Positions 5,554 through 6,788 of a stretch of 6,788 nucleotides of DNA are shown piece after piece (position 1 is the first letter of the stretch; each line of letters opens with the position of its first letter). The position numbers and the translations under genes are program-made. The stretch is from positions 1 to 6,788 of the forward strand of contig JAHYZB010000054.1 in the NCBI GenBank assembly GCA_019424645.1, given 5' to 3'. Under the pieces are notes generated by a model that saw only the letters and a program-made list of their open reading frames with translations, had not been told where the DNA came from and did no database searches. This DNA comes from Oxalobacter formigenes (lineage in GTDB: Bacteria > Pseudomonadota > Gammaproteobacteria > Burkholderiales > Burkholderiaceae_D).

Positions 5554-6602
5554 TTTTCAGTTTCAGTTAAGGCTTTTACAGTTTTTTCCAATTCACGGAT
5601 TCTATCACGCATAGTGCCCAATTTACGCACCAGCACAGCAGTCTTTTCCCACTCCTGATGTTTTGCCAGCGGGTAAAAACCGGAATAGACGCCCGGTTCG
5701 GTAACCGAACTCTGGACGACACTGGAAGCCGTGATATGCGTTCTGTCGGCAATCGTCAAATGACCACCGATCATGGCAGCGCCACCGACCGTACAATTCT
5801 TGCCGAAGATCGCGCTGCCTGCAACGCCGACACACCCCGCCATCGCCGAGTTTTCACCGACATGGCAGTTATGACCGATCTGGATCTGGTTATCCAGCTT
5901 GACGCCATTTTCGATAATCGTGTCGGATAATGCACCGCGGTCAATCGTCGTATTGGCGCCGATCTGGACATCGTTTCCGATAATGACGCGGCCTGTCTGC
6001 GGAATCTTGACCCAGACGCCATCTTCATTGGCAAAGCCGAAACCTTCACATCCGATCACGGCACCGGGACGCAAAACGCCACGTTCCCCGATTTCACATT
6101 CATTCAAAAAAATGACTCGCGGGAAGAAACGGCATCCCGCCCCTACTTTCGCTTTTCTGCCGATAAAGCAACCCGCTTCAATCACACAGTTTTCCCCGAT
6201 TTCAGCTTCTGCCTCAACGGTTACGAAAGGACCGACAGACGCTGTTGCGGCGACTTTCGCAGATGGATCGACAACTGCACTCGGATGAATGCCCAAAACA
6301 GGAGGAACGGTTTTGAAACTTTCAAACAATTGCGCCGCATGGGCGAAATAGGCGTAAGGGTTTTTGACGACAATACGCGCGCCCTTGAACAGATCGCCAA
6401 CCAGCTGGTTGTCTTTCGGTGAAATGATCAGGGCACCGGCTTTGCAGCGCTCCACTTCATTTCTCAGGCGGGGATTGGTCAGGAAAGTGATATGCGAGGA
6501 ATCAGCATTATCGAGAGGGGCGAAACCGGCAACCTTATAGTCACCGCTACCAATAAGTTGACCGCCGAAGCGGTCAACGAGTTCTGCAAGACTGATTAGC
6601 AT
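5550..6602 (-). CDS. lpxD: UDP-3-O-(3-hydroxyacyl)glucosamine N-acyltransferase
   Basis: LpxD adds the second (R)-3-hydroxyacyl chain, from ACP to the 2-amino group made free by LpxC. The 350-residue product (family about 340-360) has three parts. The N-terminal uridine-binding domain is at about 1-100, with SSHITFLTNPRLR at 35-47. A left-handed beta-helix runs from about 105 to 300, starting IHPSAVVDP at 105-113 and holding the conserved GCEGFGFANEDG at 184-195 and GANTTIDRGAL at 215-225. A charged helical tail follows at about 315-350. The catalytic histidine is H244 in QIGHNCHVGEN, equivalent to E. coli H239, and H281 matches the second conserved histidine. The ATG at 6602-6600 fits the family N-terminus, but only a weak AGG directly before it resembles a ribosome site. 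It follows skp after 19 bp and overlaps fabZ by 4 nt. Confidence 0.97.
   Translation of the reverse strand: MLISLAELVDRFGGQLIGSGDYKVAGFAPLDNADSSHITFLTNPRLRNEVERCKAGALIISPKDNQLVGDLFKGARIVVKNPYAYFAHAAQLFESFKTVPPVLGIHPSAVVDPSAKVAATASVGPFVTVEAEAEIGENCVIEAGCFIGRKAKVGAGCRFFPRVIFLNECEIGERGVLRPGAVIGCEGFGFANEDGVWVKIPQTGRVIIGNDVQIGANTTIDRGALSDTIIENGVKLDNQIQIGHNCHVGENSAMAGCVGVAGSAIFGKNCTVGGAAMIGGHLTIADRTHITASSVVQSSVTEPGVYSGFYPLAKHQEWEKTAVLVRKLGTMRDRIRELEKTVKALTETEK
6265..6290. repeat. Copy 2 of the 26-bp stretch shared by lpxA and lpxD
   Basis: This differs from 5055-5080 at two of 26 positions. It lies at the start of the beta-helix of LpxD, residues 105-113, in the same structural position as in LpxA. 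Confidence 0.7.
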
Positions 6603-6621
6603 CCTGATACTTTTTTGGTGA

Positions 6622-6788
6622 TTATTTGTTAAGTGCTTTCAGAACCTGATCGGTAATATCGACACGTGGATTGATATAGGCGGCATCCTGGACGATCAGG
6701 TCATACTTTTCCGCTTTGGCAATCCGGTCGATTTCCTTGTTCACACGATCGACAACCTTGGCCAGTTCTTCATTGCGGCGTTGCATCA
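6622..6788 (-). CDS. skp: Periplasmic chaperone Skp/OmpH family, C-terminal 54 residues (cut by window edge)
   Basis: Skp is a trimeric periplasmic chaperone that holds unfolded outer-membrane proteins on their way to the BAM complex. Only the C-terminus is visible. It begins within a charged helix (RRNEELAKVVDRVNKEIDRI), followed by the family signature AEKYDLIVQDAAYINPRVDI with a final DQVLKALNK. The OmpH-type ending, a strand with a conserved Asp-Ile-Thr before a last helix, is clear, and the position just upstream of lpxD is the usual one. The signal peptide and most of the coiled-coil arm lie beyond the window. The stop TAA (6624-6622) is 19 bp from the lpxD start, so the two are almost certainly cotranscribed. 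I rely on the C-terminal signature and context for the name. Confidence 0.88.
   Translation of the reverse strand, partial: MQRRNEELAKVVDRVNKEIDRIAKAEKYDLIVQDAAYINPRVDITDQVLKALNK

Overview
The window looks like ordinary chromosomal DNA from a betaproteobacterium. Gene content and order (skp-lpxD-fabZ-lpxA-lpxB-rnhB followed by a ppsR/ppsA pair) fit Burkholderiales. The moderate base composition, roughly half G+C by eye, suggests something like Oxalobacter rather than a GC-rich Burkholderia or Ralstonia. The genus is a guess from gene order and composition; no marker gene settles it.

Layout. Positions 1-641 (minus strand) hold the first 213 codons of phosphoenolpyruvate synthase (ppsA), cut off by the window edge. 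Positions 642-821 are a divergent promoter region with a perfect 10-bp inverted repeat. Positions 822-1646 (plus strand) encode PpsR, the kinase/phosphorylase that switches PpsA off and on. After a 37-bp convergent gap, the rest of the window is one tightly packed minus-strand operon. Read in its own direction it is: the end of skp (6788-6622), lpxD (6602-5550), fabZ (5553-5086), lpxA (5086-4301), lpxB (4253-3111), rnhB (3118-2459) and a PIG-L/LmbE-type deacetylase (2424-1684). A weak terminator-like hairpin with a T tract lies just beyond the deacetylase.

How the genes work together. LpxA, LpxD and LpxB are the first, third and fifth enzymes of the Raetz lipid A pathway. FabZ draws on the same (R)-3-hydroxyacyl-ACP pool as LpxA and LpxD and sends it towards membrane phospholipid. 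Skp is the periplasmic chaperone for outer-membrane proteins. The block therefore builds the outer membrane. RnhB (RNA removal from DNA) is a usual passenger at its end. The PIG-L enzyme is the least expected member: from memory, many Burkholderiales carry an rRNA methyltransferase gene between rnhB and ppsR, and here that place is taken by a predicted zinc deacetylase of unknown substrate. PpsA and PpsR form a separate module controlling PEP formation from pyruvate.

No tRNA, rRNA, CRISPR array, insertion sequence or phage gene was seen. Most of the window is well-known housekeeping content and I see no clear new system. The points most worth a second look are the symmetric ppsA/ppsR intergenic repeat, the PIG-L gene and its altered active-site motif, and a bulky residue at the acyl-chain ruler position of LpxA.
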